From: Hydractinia symbiolongicarpus
Lineage: Eukaryota; Cnidaria; Hydrozoa; Anthoathecata; Hydractiniidae
Length of the DNA: 64,000 nt
Assembly: GCF_029227915.1 (NCBI RefSeq)
Contig: NC_079886.1
Location: 2,108,001 to 2,172,000 of the forward strand
Direction of reading: 5' to 3'
Shown here: positions 1 through 12,600 of the stretch, one piece after another
Position numbering within the stretch: position 1 is the stretch's first letter
Layout of the letters: each line of letters opens with the position of its first letter
The notes under the pieces: generated by a model
The model's input: only the letters and a program-made list of their open reading frames with translations
Told to the model about the DNA's origin: nothing
Databases searched by the model: none
Position numbers and translations under genes: made by a program

Positions 1-209
1 TAGTTTTCAAAAATGTTTTCATTTTTGATAAGACGCTGAATAAAAGAAGTTTAATCGCCGGCAAACGAAAACCCGCGAGTTCCCGTAAATCCGGTACTCG
101 GCCCGTATAGTCAAAAGTATACAAAGAAAGTACTCAAGTAGTAAACTCATTTCCCGAACGATTTTTTAAATTATTTTTTCACCACTAAAGCGTATGAGAC
201 TTGTAGTTT

Positions 210-231
210 TCAAAAATGTTTTCATTTTTGA
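210..231. repeat. Hairpin dyad of the monomer (example)
   Basis: The arms TCAAAAATG and CATTTTTGA are exact reverse complements and flank a TTTT loop, giving a 9-bp stem that could extrude as a cruciform or form an RNA hairpin. The dyad recurs in nearly every monomer at the same place. Variants that weaken it (TTAAAAATG, TCAAAAATA, TCAAATATG, TTTTTATTTTTGA) are common in particular HOR positions. Whether it forms in vivo is not known. Confidence 0.85.
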
Positions 232-304
232 TGAGACGCTAAATAAAAGAAGTTTAATCGCCGGCAAACGAAAACCCGCGATTTCCCGTAAATCCGGTAC
301 TCGG

Positions 305-318
305 CCCGTATAGTCGAA
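305..318. other. CENP-B-box-like motif, one base short in the spacer (example)
   Basis: The string CCCG-TATAGT-CGAA is seen here. The reverse complement of the core CENP-B box is CCCG, two bases, T, four bases, CGAA, a 7-base spacer. The satellite has the end blocks and the T in place but only 6 spacer bases. It is present in monomers ending GTCGAA and destroyed in those ending GTCAAA. The similarity may be chance; CENP-B itself is known mainly from mammals. Confidence 0.25.
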
Positions 319-320
319 TG

Positions 321-328
321 TATATAAA
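321..328 (+). promoter_or_regulatory. TATA-box-like TATATAAA in one monomer class (example)
   Basis: TATATAAA matches the eukaryotic TATA-box consensus and lies just after the CpG-rich segment. It occurs in monomers of the GTCGAATG class and is replaced by GTATACAAA in the GTCAAAAG class, so it recurs at intervals across the array. It could seed satellite transcription, but in AT-rich DNA such a word is weak evidence alone. Confidence 0.25.
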
Positions 329-1289
329 AAAATTACCCAGGGAGTAAACTCATTTCCCGAACGATTTTTTACATTATTTTTTCACCACTAAAACACATGA
401 GACTTGTAGTTTTCAAAAATGTTTTTATTTTTGATGAGACGCTAAATAAAAGAAGTTTTATCGCCGGCAAACGAAAACCCGCGATTTTCCGTAAATCCCG
501 TACTCGGCCCGTATAGTCGAATGTATATAAAAAAAGTACCCAGGGAGTAAACTCATTTCCCGAACGATTTTTTACATTATTTTTTCACCACTAAAACGCA
601 TGAGACTTGTAGTTTTCAAAAATGTTTTCATTTTTGATAAGACGCTGAATAAAAGAAGTTTAATCGCCGGCAAACGAAAACCCGCGATTTCCCGTAAATC
701 CGGGACTCGGCCCGTATAGTCGAATGTATAAAAAGAAAGTAGCCAGGAAGTAAACTCATTTCCCGAACGATTTTTTAAATTATTTTTTCACCACTAAAAC
801 GCATGAGACTTGTAGTTTTCAAAAATGTTTTCATTTTTGATAAGACGCTAAATAAAAGAAGTTTAATCGCCGGCAAACGAAAACCCGCGATTTCCCGTAA
901 ATCCGGTACTCGGCCCGTATAGTCGAATGTATATAAAGAAAGTAGCCAGGGAGTAAACTCATTTCCCGAACGATTTTTTAAATTATTTTTTCACCACTAA
1001 AACGCATGGGACTTGTAGTTTTCAAAAATGTTTTCATTTTTGATAAGACGCTGAATAAAAGAAGTTTAATTGCCGGCAAACGAAAACCCGCGATTTCCCG
1101 TAAATCCCGTACTCGGCCCGTATAGTCAAAAGTATACAAAGAAAGTACCCAGGGAGTAAACTCATTTCCCGAACGATTTTTTAAATTATTTTTTCGCCAC
1201 TAAAACGCAAGAGACTTGTAGTTTTCAAAAATGTTTTCATTTTTGATGAGACGCTAAATAAAAGAAGTTTAATCGCCGGCAAACGAAAA

Positions 1290-1323
1290 CCCGCGATTTC
1301 CCGTAAATCCCGTACTCGGCCCG
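1290..1323 (+). repeat. Four helically phased CCCG words (example)
   Basis: CCCG begins at 1290, 1300, 1309 and 1320, spacings of 10, 9 and 11 bp, so the four words fall on about the same face of the helix. The arrangement is present in monomers reading CCGTAAATCCCGTACTCGGCCCG; the frequent AATCCGGTAC variant loses the third word and CCTGTAAAT loses the second. It may be a binding platform or only a decayed short internal repeat. Confidence 0.6.
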
Positions 1324-1421
1324 TATAGTCGAATGTATATAAAGAAAGTAGCCAGGGAGTAAACTCATTTCCCGAACGATTTTTTAAATTATTTTTTCAC
1401 CACTAAAACGCATGAGACTTG

Positions 1422-2639
1422 TAGTTTTCAAAAATGTTTTCATTTTTGATAAGACGCTGAATAAAAGAAGTTTAATCGCCGGCAAACGAAAACCCGCGAG
1501 TTCCCGTAAATCCGGTACTCGGCCCGTATAGTCAAAAGTATACAAAGAAAGTACTCAAGTAGTAAACTCATTTCCCGAACGATTTTTTAAATTATTTTTT
1601 CACCACTAAAGCGTATGAGACTTGTAGTTTTCAAAAATGTTTTCATTTTTGATGAGACGCTAAATAAAAGAAGTTTAATCGCCGGCAAACGAAAACCCGC
1701 GATTTCCCGTAAATCCGGTACTCGGCCCGTATAGTCGAATGTATATAAAAAAATTACCCAGGGAGTAAACTCATTTCCCGAACGATTTTTTACATTATTT
1801 TTTCACCACTAAAACGCATGAGACTTGTAGTTTTCAAAAATGTTTTTATTTTTGATGAGACGCTAAATAAAAGAAGTTTTATCGCCGGCAAACGAAAACC
1901 CGCGATTTTCCGTAAATCCCGTACTCGGCCCGTATAGTCGAATGTATATAAAGAAAGTAGCCAGGGAGTAAACTCATTTCCCGAACGATTTTTTAAATTA
2001 TTTTTTCACCACTAAAACGCATGAGACTTGTAGTTTTCAAAAATGTTTTCATTTTTGATAAGACGCTGAATAAAAGAAGTTTAATCGCCGGCAAACGAAA
2101 ACCCGCGAGTTCCCGTAAATCCGGTACTCGGCCCGTATAGTCAAAAGTATACAAAGAAAGTACTCAAGTAGTAAACTCATTTCCCGAACGATTTTTTAAA
2201 TTATTTTTTCACCACTAAAGCGTATGAGACTTGTAGTTTTCAAAAATGTTTTCATTTTTGATGAGACGCTAAATAAAAGAAGTTTAATCGCCGGCAAACG
2301 AAAACCCGCGATTTCCCGTAAATCCGGTACTCGGCCCGTATAGTCGAATGTATATAAAAAAATTACCCAGGGAGTAAACTCATTTCCCGAACGATTTTTT
2401 ACATTATTTTTTCACCACTAAAACGCATGAGACTTGTAGTTTTCAAAAATGTTTTTATTTTTGATGAGACGCTAAATAAAAGAAGTTTTATCGCCGGCAA
2501 ACGAAAACCCGCGATTTTCCGTAAATCCCGTACTCGGCCCGTATAGTCGAATGTATATAAAGAAAGTAGCCAGGGAGTAAACTCATTTCCCGAACGATTT
2601 TTTAAATTATTTTTTCACCACTAAAACGCATGAGACTTG
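1422..2639 (+). repeat. 3-mer HOR, 609 bp, two copies (plus partial at 1-524)
   Basis: The marker TACTCAAGTAGTAAAC lies at 131, 1552 and 2161, spacings 1421 and 609. The copies 1422-2030 and 2031-2639 are nearly identical over their length, and 1-524 matches 1422-1945 with few changes. A third copy from 2640 fades after the AACTCGCGAG variant. Confidence 0.75.
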
Positions 2640-4340
2640 TAGTTTTCAAAAATGTTTTCATTTTTGATAAGACGCTGAATAAAAGAAGTTTAATCGCCGG
2701 CAAACGAAAACTCGCGAGTTCCCGTAAATCCGGTACTCGGCCCGTATAGTCAAAAGTATACAAAGAAAGTACTCAAGGAGTAAACTCGTTTCCCGAACGA
2801 TTTTTTAAATTATTTTTTCACCACTAAAACCCATGAGACTTGTAGTTTTCAAAAATGTTTTCATTTTTGATGAGACGCTAAATAAAAGAAGTTTAATCGC
2901 CGGCAAACCAAATCCGCGATTTCCCGTAAATCCCGTACTCGGCCCGTATAGTCGAATGTATATAAAAAAAGTACCCAGGGAGTAAACTCATTTCCCGAAC
3001 GATTTTTTACATTATTTTTTCACCACTAAAACGCATGAGACTTGTAGTTTTCAAAAATGTTTTCATTTTTGATAAGACGCTGAATAAAAGAAGTTTAATC
3101 GCCGGCAAACGAAAACCCGCGATTTCCCGTAAATCCGGTACTCGGCCCGTATAGTCAAAAGTATACAAAGAAAGTACCCAGAGTGTAAACTCATTTCCCG
3201 AACGATTTTTTAAATTATTTTTTCACCACTAAAACGCATGAGACTTGTAGTTTTCAAAAATGTTTTCATTTTTGATGAGACGCTGAATAAAAGAAGTTTA
3301 ATCGCCGGCAAACGAAAACCCGCGATTTCCCGTAAATCCGGTACTCGGCCCGTATAGTCGAATGTATATAAAAAAATTACCCAGGGAGTAAACTCATTTC
3401 CCGAACGATTTTTTACATTATCTTTTCACCACTAAAACGCATGAGACTTGTAGTTTTCAAAAATGTTTTTATTTTTGATGAGACGCTAAATGAAAGAAGT
3501 TTTATCGCCGGCAAACGAAAACCCGCGATTTTCCGTAAATCCCGTTTTCGGCCCGTATAGTCGAATGTATATAAAGAAAGTAGCCAGGGAGTAAACTCAT
3601 TTCCCGAGCGATTTTTTAAATTATTTTTTCACCACTAAAACGCATGAGACTTGTAGTTTTCAAAAATGTTTTCATTTTTGATAAGACGCTGAATAAAAGA
3701 AGTTTAATCGCCGGCAAACGAAAACTCGCGAGTTCCCGTAAATCCGGTACTCGGCCCGTATAGTCAAAAGTATGCAAAGAAAGTACTCAAGGAGTAAACT
3801 GATTTCCCGAACGATTTTTTAAATTATTTTTTCACCACTAAAACCCATGAGACTTGTAGTTTTCAAAAATGTTTTCATTTTTGATGAGACGCTAAATAAA
3901 AGAAGTTTAATCGCCGGCAAACCAAATCCGCGATTTCCCGTAAATCCCGTACTCGGCCCGTATAGTCGAATGTATATAAAAAAAGTACCCAGGGAGTAAA
4001 CTCATTTCCCGAACGATTTTTTACATTATTTTTTCACCACTAAAACGCATGAGACTTGTAGTTTTCAAAAATGTTTTCATTTTTGATAAGACGCTGAATA
4101 AAAGAAGTTTAATCGCCGGCAAACGAAAACCCGCGATTTCCCGTAAATCCGGTACTCGGCCCGTATAGTCAAAAGTATACAAAGAAAGTACCCAGAGTGT
4201 AAACTCATTTCCCGAACGATTTTTTAAATTATTTTTTCACCACTAAAACGCATGAGACTTGTAGTTTTCAAAAATGTTTTCATTTTTGATGAGACGCTGA
4301 ATAAAAGAAGTGTAATCGCCGGCAAACGAAAACCCGCGAT
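2275..4340 (+). repeat. 5-mer HOR, 1014 bp, two copies
   Basis: Rare variants AACTCGCGAGTTCCC (about 2709 and 3723) and AACCAAATCCG (2906 and 3920) are both spaced 1014 bp. The copies run about 2275-3288 and 3289-4302, with similarity fading by about 4340. The AACCAAATCCG variant is a 2-base-short form of AAACGAAAACCCG. Confidence 0.75.
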
Positions 4341-4660
4341 TTCCTGTAAATCCCGGACTTATCCTGTATAGTCGAGTGTATAAAAGAAAGTACCCAAGGA
4401 GTAAACTCATTTCCCGAACGATTTTGTAAATTATTTTTTAATCACTAAAACGGATGAGGCTTGTAGTTTTCAAAAATATTTTCATTTTTGATGAGACGCT
4501 GAATAAAAGAAGTTTAATTGCCGGCAAACGAAAACCCGCGATTTCCCGTAAATCACGTACTCGGCCCGTATAGTCAAAAGTATACAAAGAAAGTACTCAA
4601 GGAGTAAACTCATTTCCCGAACGATTTTTTAAATTATTTTTTCACCACTAAAACGCATGA
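4256..4660 (+). repeat. Example of the GGACTTATCC / GGCTTG monomer pair
   Basis: A recurring pair of adjacent units: the first carries CCTGTAAAT, GGACTTATCCTGTATAG, GATTTTGTAAATTA and TTTTAATCACTAAAACGGATG; the second starts GGCTTGTAG and has AAAAATATTTTC in the hairpin. The pair appears many times in all three domains and acts as the main landmark for reading HOR order. Confidence 0.7.
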
Positions 4661-6605
4661 GACTTGTAGTTTCCAAAAATGTTTTCATTTTTGATGAGAC
4701 GCTAAATAAAAGAAGTTTAATCGCCGTCAAACGAAAACCCGCGATTTCCCGTAAATCCCGTACTCGGCCCGTATAGTCAAAAGTGTACAAAGAAAGTACC
4801 CAGGGAGTAAACTCATTTCCCGAACGATTTTTTAAATTATTTTTTCACCACTAAAACGCAAGAGACTTGTAGTTTTCAAAAATGTTTTCATTTTTGATGA
4901 GACGCTAAATAAAAGAAGTTTAATCGCCGGCAAACGAAAACCCGCGATTTCCCGTAAATCCGGGACTCGGCCCGTATAGTCGAATGTATAAAAAGAAAGT
5001 AGCCAGGAAGTAAACTCATTTCCCGAACGATTTTTTAAATTATTTTTTCACCACTAAAACGCATGAGACTTGTAGTTTTCAAAAATGTTTTCATTTTTGA
5101 TAAGACGCTAAATAAAAGAAGTTTAATCGCCGGCAAACGAAAACCCGCGATTTCCCGTAAATCCGGTACTCGGCCCGTATAGTCGAATGTATATAAAGAA
5201 AGTAGCCAGGGAGTAAACTCGTTTCCCGAACGATTTTTTAAATTATTTTTTCACCACTAAAACGCATGGGACTTGTAGTTTTTAAAAATGTTTTCATTTT
5301 TGATAAGACGCTGAATAAAAGAAGTTTAATCGCCGGCAAACGAAAACCCGCGAGTTCCCGTAAATCCGGTACTCGGCCCGTATAGTCAAAAGTATACAAA
5401 GAAAGTACTCAAGGAGTAAACTAATTTCCCGAACGATTTTTTAAATTATTTTTTCACCACTAAAACGCACGAGACTTGTAGTTTTCAAAAATGTTTTCAT
5501 TTTTGATGAGACGCTAAATAAAAGAAGTTTAATCGCCGGCAAACGAAAACCTGCGATTTCCTGTAAATCCCGTACTCGGCCCGTATAGTCGAATGTAGAT
5601 AAAAAAAGTACCCAGGGAGTAAACTCAATTCCCGAACGATTTTTTACATTATTTTTTCACCACTAAAACGCATGAGACTTGTAGTTTTCAAAAATGTTTT
5701 CATTTTTGATAAGACGCTGAATAAAAGAAGTTTAATAGCCGGCAAACGAAAACCCGCGATTTCCCGTAAATCCGGTACTCGGCCCGTATAGTCAAAAGTA
5801 TACAAAGAAAGTACCCAGGGTGTAAACTCATTTCCCGAACAATTTTTTAAATTATTTTTTCACCACTAAAACGCATGAGACTTGTAGTTTTCAAAAATGT
5901 TTTCATTTTTGATGAGACGCTGAATAAAAGAAGTTTAATCGCCGGCAAACGAAAACCCGCGATTTCCTGTAAATCCCGGACTTATCCTGTATAGTCGAAT
6001 GTATAAAAGAAAGTACCCAAGGAGTAAACTCATTTCCCGAACGATTTTGTAAATTATTTTTTAATCACTAAAACGGATGAGGCTTGTAGTTTTTAAAAAT
6101 ATTTTCATTTTTGATGAGACGCTGAATAAAAGAAGTTTAATCGCCGGCAAACGAAAACCCGCGATTTCCCGTAAATCCCGTACTCGGCCCGTATAGTCAA
6201 AAGTATACGAAGAAAGTACTCAAGGAGTAAACACATTTCCCGACCGATTTTTTAAATTATTTTTTAACCACTAAAACGCATGAGACTTGTAGTTTTCAAA
6301 AATGTTTTCATTTTTGATGAGACGCTAAATAAAAGAAGTTTAATGGCCGGCAAACGAAAACCGCGACTTCCCGTAAATCCCGTACTCGGCCCGTATAGTC
6401 AAAAGTGTACAAAGAAAGTACCCAGTGAGTAAACTCATTTCCCGAACGATTTTTTAAATTATTTTTTCACCACTAAAACGCAAGAGACTTGTAGTTTTCA
6501 AAAATGTTTTCATTTTTGATGAGACGCTAAATAAAAGTAGTTTAATCGCCGGCAAACGAAAACCCGCGATTTCCCGTAAATCCCGGACTTATCCTGTATA
6601 GTCGA

Positions 6606-9600
6606 GTGTAAAAAGAAAGTACCAAGGAGTAAACTCATTCCCCGAACGATTTTGTAAATTATTTTTTAATCACTAAAACGGATGAGGCTTGTAGTTTTCA
6701 AAAATATTTTCATTTTTGATGAGACGCTGAATAAAAGAAGTTTAATTGCCGGCAAACGAAAACCCGCGATTTCCCGTAAATCCCGTACTCGGCCCGTATA
6801 GTCAAAAGAATACAAAGAAAGTACTCAAGGAGTAAACTCATTTCCCGAACGATTTTTTAAATTATTTTTTCACCACTAAAACGCATGAGACTTGTAGTTT
6901 CCAAAAATGTTTTCATTTTTGATGAGACGCTAAATAAAAGAAGTTTAATGGCCGGCAAACGAAAACCCGCGATTTCCCGTAAATCCCGTACTCGGCCCGT
7001 ATAGTCAAAAGTGTACAAAGAAAGTACCCAGGGAGTAAACTCATTTCCCGAACGATTTTTTAAATTATTTTTTCGCCACTAAAACGCAAGAGACTTGTAG
7101 TTTTCAAAAATGTTTTCATTTTTGATGAGACGCTAAATAAAAGAAGTTTAATCGCCGGCAAACGAAAACCCGCGATTTCCCGTAAATCCCGTACTCGGCC
7201 CGTATAGTCGAATGTATATAAAGAAAGTAGCCAGGGAGTAAACTCATTTCTCGAACGATTTTTTAAATGATTTTTTCACCACTAAAACGCATGAGACTTG
7301 TAGTTTTCAAAAATGTTTTCATTTTTGATAAGACGCTGAATAAAAGAAGTTTAATCGCCGGCAAACGAAAACCCGCGAGTTCCCGTAAATCCGGTACTCG
7401 GCCCGTATAGTCAAAAGTATACAAAGAAAGTACTCAAGGAGTAAACTCATTTCCCGAACGATTTTTTAAATTATTTTTTCACCACTAAAACGCATGAGAC
7501 TTGTAGTTTCCAAAAATGTTTTCATTTTTGATGAGACGCTAAATAAAAGAAGTTTAATGGCCGGCAAACGAAAACCCGCGATTTCCCGTAAATCCCGTAC
7601 TCGGCCCGTATAGTCAAAAGTGTACAAAGAAAGTACCCAGGGAGTAAACTCATTTCCCAAACGATTTTTTAAATTATTTTTTCACCACTAAAACGCATGA
7701 GACTTGTAGTTTTCAAAAATGTTTTCATTTTTGATAAGACGCTGAATAAAAGAAGTTTAATCGCCGGCAAACGAAAACCCGCGATTTCCTGTAAATCCCG
7801 GACTTATCCTGTATAGTCGAGTGTAAAAAGAAAGTACCAAGGAGTAAACTCATTCCCCGAACGATTTTGTAAATTATTTTTTAATCACTAAAACGGACGA
7901 GGCTTGTAGTTTTCAAAAATATTTTCATTTTTGATGAGACGCTGAATAAAAGAAGTTTAATTGCCGGCAAACGAAAACCCGCGATTTCCCGTAAATCCCG
8001 TACTCGGCCCGTATAGTCAAAAGTATACAAAGAAAGTACCCAGGGAGTAAACTCATTTCTCGAACGATTTTTTAAATTATTTTTTCGCCACTAAAACGCA
8101 AGAGACTTGTAGTTTTCAAAAATGTTTTCATTTTTGATGAGACACTAAATAAAAGAAGTTTAATCGCCGGCAAACGAAAACCCGCGATTTCCCGTAAATC
8201 CCGTACTCGGCCCGTATAGTCGAATGTATATAAAGAAAGTAGCCAGGGAGTAAACTCATTTCCCGAACGATTTTTTAAATTATTTTTTCACCACTAAAAC
8301 GCATGAGACTTGTAGTTTTCAAAAATGTTTTCATTTTTGATAAGACGCTGAATAAAAGAAGTTTAATCGCCGGCAAACGAAAACCCGCGAGTTCCCGTAA
8401 ATCCGGTACTCGGCCCGTATAGTCAAAAGTATACAAAGAAAGTACTCAAGTAGTAAACTCATTTCCCGAACGATTTTTTAAATTATTTTTTCACCACTAA
8501 AGCGCATGAGACTTGTAGTTTTCAAAAATGTTTTCATTTTTGATGAGACGCTAAATAAAAGAAGTTTAATCGCCGGCAAACGAAAACCCGCGATTTCCCG
8601 TAAATCCGGTACTCGGCCCGTATAGTCGAATGTATATAAAAAAATTACCCAGGGAGTAAACTCATTTCCCGAACGATTTTTTACATTATTTTTTCACCAC
8701 TAAAACGCATGAGACTTGTAGTTTTTAAAAATGTTTTTATTTTTGATGAGACGCTAAATAAAAGAAGTTTTATCGCCGGCAAACGAAAACCCGCGATTTT
8801 CCGTAAATCCCGTACTCGGCCCGTATAGTCGAATGTATATAAAAAAAGTAGCCAGGGAGTAAACTCATTTCCCGAACGATTTTTTAAATTATTTTTTCAC
8901 CACTAAAACGCATGAGACTTGTAGTTTTCAAAAATGTTTTCATTTTTGATAAGACGCTGAATAAAAGAAGTTTAATCGCCGGCAAACGAAAACTCGCGAG
9001 TTCCCGTAAATCCGGTACTCGGCCCGTATAGTCAAAAGTATACAAAGAAAGTACTCAAGGAGTAAACTCATTTCCCGAACGATTTTTTAAATTATTTTTT
9101 CACCACTAAAACGCATGAGACTTTTAGTTTTCAAAAATGTTTTCATTTTTGACAAGACGCTGAATAAAAGAAGTTTAATCGCCGGCAAACGAAAACCCGC
9201 GATTTCCCGTAAATCCGGTACTCGGCCCGTATAGTCAAAAGTATACAAAGAAAGTACTCAAGGAGTAAACTCATTTCCCGAACGATTTTTTAAATTATTT
9301 TTTCACCACTAAAACGCATGAGACTTGTAGTTTTCAAAAATGTTTTCATTTTTGATAAGACGCTGAATAAAAGAATTTTAATCGCCGGCAAACGAAAACC
9401 CGCGATTTCCTGTAAATCCCGGACTTATCCTGTATAGTCGAGTGTAAAAAGAAAGTACCAAGGAGTAAACTCATTCCCCGAACGATTTTGTAAATTATTT
9501 TTTAATCACTAAAACGGACGAGGCTTGTAGTTTTCAAAAATATTTTCATTTTTGATGAGACGCTGAATAAAAGAAGTTTAATTGCCGGCAAACGAAAACC

Positions 9601-12600
9601 CGCGATTTCCCGTAAATCCCGTACTCGGCCCGTATAGTCAAAAGTATACAAAGAAAGTACCCAGGGAGTAAACTCATTTCTCGAACGATTTTTTAAATTA
9701 TTTTTTCGCCACTAAAACGCAAGAGACTTGTAGTTTTCAAAAATGTTTTCATTTTTGATGAGACACTAAATAAAAGAAGTTTAATCGCCGGCAAACGAAA
9801 ACCCGCGATTTTCCGTAAATCCCGTACTCGGCCCGTATAGTCGAATGTATATAAAAAAAGTAGCCAGGGAGTAAACTCATTTCCCGAACGATTTTTTAAA
9901 TTATTTTTTCACCACTAAAACGCATGAGACTTGTAGTTTTCAAAAATGTTTTCATTTTTGATAAGACGCTGAATAAAAGAAGTTTAATCGCCGGCAAACG
10001 AAAACTCGCGAGTTCCCGTAAATCCGGTACTCGGCCCGTATAGTCAAAAGTATACAAAGAAAGTACTCAAGGAGTAAACTCATTTCCCGAACGATTTTTT
10101 AAATTATTTTTTCACCACTAAAACGCATGAGACTTTTAGTTTTCAAAAATGTTTTCATTTTTGACAAGACGCTGAATAAAAGAAGTTTAATCGCCGGCAA
10201 ACGAAAACCCGCGATTTCCCGTAAATCCGGTACTCGGCCCGTATAGTCAAAAGTATACAAAGAAAGTACTCAAGGAGTAAACTCATTTCCCGAACGATTT
10301 TTTAAATTATTTTTTCACCACTAAAACGCATGAGACTTGTAGTTTTCAAAAATGTTTTCATTTTTGATAAGACGCTGAATAAAAGAATTTTAATCGCCGG
10401 CAAACGAAAACCCGCGATTTCCTGTAAATCCCGGACTTATCCTGTATAGTCGAGTGTAAAAAGAAAGTACCAAGGAGTAAACTCATTCCCCGAACGATTT
10501 TGTAAATTATTTTTTAATCACTAAAACGGACGAGGCTTGTAGTTTTCAAAAATATTTTCATTTTTGATGAGACGCTGAATAAAAGAAGTTTAATTGCCGG
10601 CAAACGAAAACCCGCGATTTCCCGTAAATCCCGTACTCGGCCCGTATAGTCAAAAGTATACAAAGAAAGTACCCAGGGAGTAAACTCATTTCTCGAACGA
10701 TTTTTTAAATTATTTTTTCGCCACTAAAACGCAAGAGACTTGTAGTTTTCAAAAATGTTTTCATTTTTGATGAGACACTAAATAAAAGAAGTTTAATCGC
10801 CGGCAAACGAAAACCCGCGATTTCCCGTAAATCCCGTACTCGGCCCGTATAGTCGAATGTATATAAAGAAAGTAGCCAGGGAGTAAACTCATTTCCCGAA
10901 CGATTTTTTAAATTATTTTTTCACCACTAAAACGCATGAGACTTGTAGTTTTCAAAAATGTTTTCATTTTTGATAAGACGCTGAATAAAAGAAGTTTAAT
11001 CGCCGGCAAACGAAAACCCGCGAGTTCCCGTAAATCCGGTACTCGGCCCGTATAGTCAAAAGTATACAAAGAAAGTACTCAAGTAGTAAACTCATTTCCC
11101 GAACGATTTTTTAAATTATTTTTTCACCACTAAAGCGCATGAGACTTGTAGTTTTCAAAAATGTTTTCATTTTTGATGAGACGCTAAATAAAAGAAGTTT
11201 AATCGCCGGCAAACGAAAACCCGCGATTTCCCGTAAATCCGGTACTCGGCCCGTATAGTCGAATGTATATAAAAAAATTACCCAGGGAGTAAACTCATTT
11301 CCCGAACGATTTTTTACATTATTTTTTCACCACTAAAACGCATGAGACTTGTAGTTTTTAAAAATGTTTTTATTTTTGATGAGACGCTAAATAAAAGAAG
11401 TTTTATCGCCGGCAAACGAAAACCCGCGATTTTCCGTAAATCCCGTACTCGGCCCGTATAGTCGAATGTATATAAAAAAAGTAGCCAGGGAGTAAACTCA
11501 TTTCCCGAACGATTTTTTAAATTATTTTTTCACCACTAAAACGCATGAGACTTGTAGTTTTCAAAAATGTTTTCATTTTTGATAAGACGCTGAATAAAAG
11601 AAGTTTAATCGCCGGCAAACGAAAACTCGCGAGTTCCCGTAAATCCGGTACTCGGCCCGTATAGTCAAAAGTATACAAAGAAAGTACTCAAGGAGTAAAC
11701 TCATTTCCCGAACGATTTTTTAAATTATTTTTTCACCACTAAAACGCATGAGACTTTTAGTTTTCAAAAATGTTTTCATTTTTGACAAGACGCTGAATAA
11801 AAGAAGTTTAATCGCCGGCAAACGAAAACCCGCGATTTCCCGTAAATCCGGTACTCGGCCCGTATAGTCAAAAGTATACAAAGAAAGTACCCAGAGTGTA
11901 AACTCATTTCCCGAACGATTTTTTAAATTATTTTTTCACCACTAAAACGCATGAGACTTGTAGTTTTCAAAAATGTTTTCATTTTTGATGAGACGCTGAA
12001 TAGAAGAAGTTTAATCGCCGGCAAACGAAAACCCGCGATTTCCTGTAAATCCCGGACTTATCCTGTATAGTCGAGTGTATAAAAGAAAGTACCCAAGGAG
12101 TAAACGCATTTCCCGAACGATTTTGTAAATTATTTTTTAATCACTAAAACGGATGAGGCTTGTAGTTTTCAAAAATATTTTCATTTTTGATGAGACGCTG
12201 AATAAAAGAAGTTTAATTGCCGGCAAACGAAAACCCGCGATTTCCCGTAAATCCCGTACTCGGCCCGTATAGTCAAAAGTATACAAAGAAAGTACTCAAG
12301 GAGTAAACTCATTTCCCGAACGATTTTTTAAATTATTTTTTCACCACTAAAACGCATGAGACTTGTAGTTTCCAAAAATGTTTTCATTTTTGATGAGACG
12401 CTAAATAAAAGAAGTTTAATCGCCGTCAAACGAAAACCCGCGATTTCCCGTAAATCCCGTACTCGGCCCGTATAGTCAAAAGTGTACAAAGAAAGTACCC
12501 AGGGAGTAAACTCATTTCCCGAACGATTTTTTACATTATTTTTTCACCACTAAAACGCATGAGACTTGTAGTTTTCAAAAATGTTTTCATTTTTGATAAG

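Larger units (their letters stand above)
198..400 (+). repeat. Representative 203-bp monomer
   Basis: First complete unit when the phase is set at GACTTGTAG. In order it holds the hairpin dyad (210-231), a GACGCTAAATAAAAGAAGTTTAAT linker-like stretch, the CpG-rich CCCG segment (about 255-318), the GTCGAATGTATATAAA block, CCCAGGGAGTAAACTC, CCCGAACG, an AT-rich tract with ACATTA in its centre, and CACCACTAAAAC. One unit is about the length of one nucleosome plus linker, which is common in satellites; phasing of nucleosomes is inferred only. Confidence 0.95.

Noticed and set aside
255-258. GCCGGC and other short palindromes (GTATAC, GTAC) as regulatory operators
   Set aside because: Six-base palindromes are expected by chance and nothing links them to a regulator; only the 9-bp hairpin dyad and the GTACTT/AAGTAC variant were strong enough to report.
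937-965. GGGAGTAAACTCATTTCCC as a second hairpin
   Set aside because: Only GAGT/ACTC around AA pairs contiguously; the outer GGGA/TCCC bases are out of register, so the structure would be weak.
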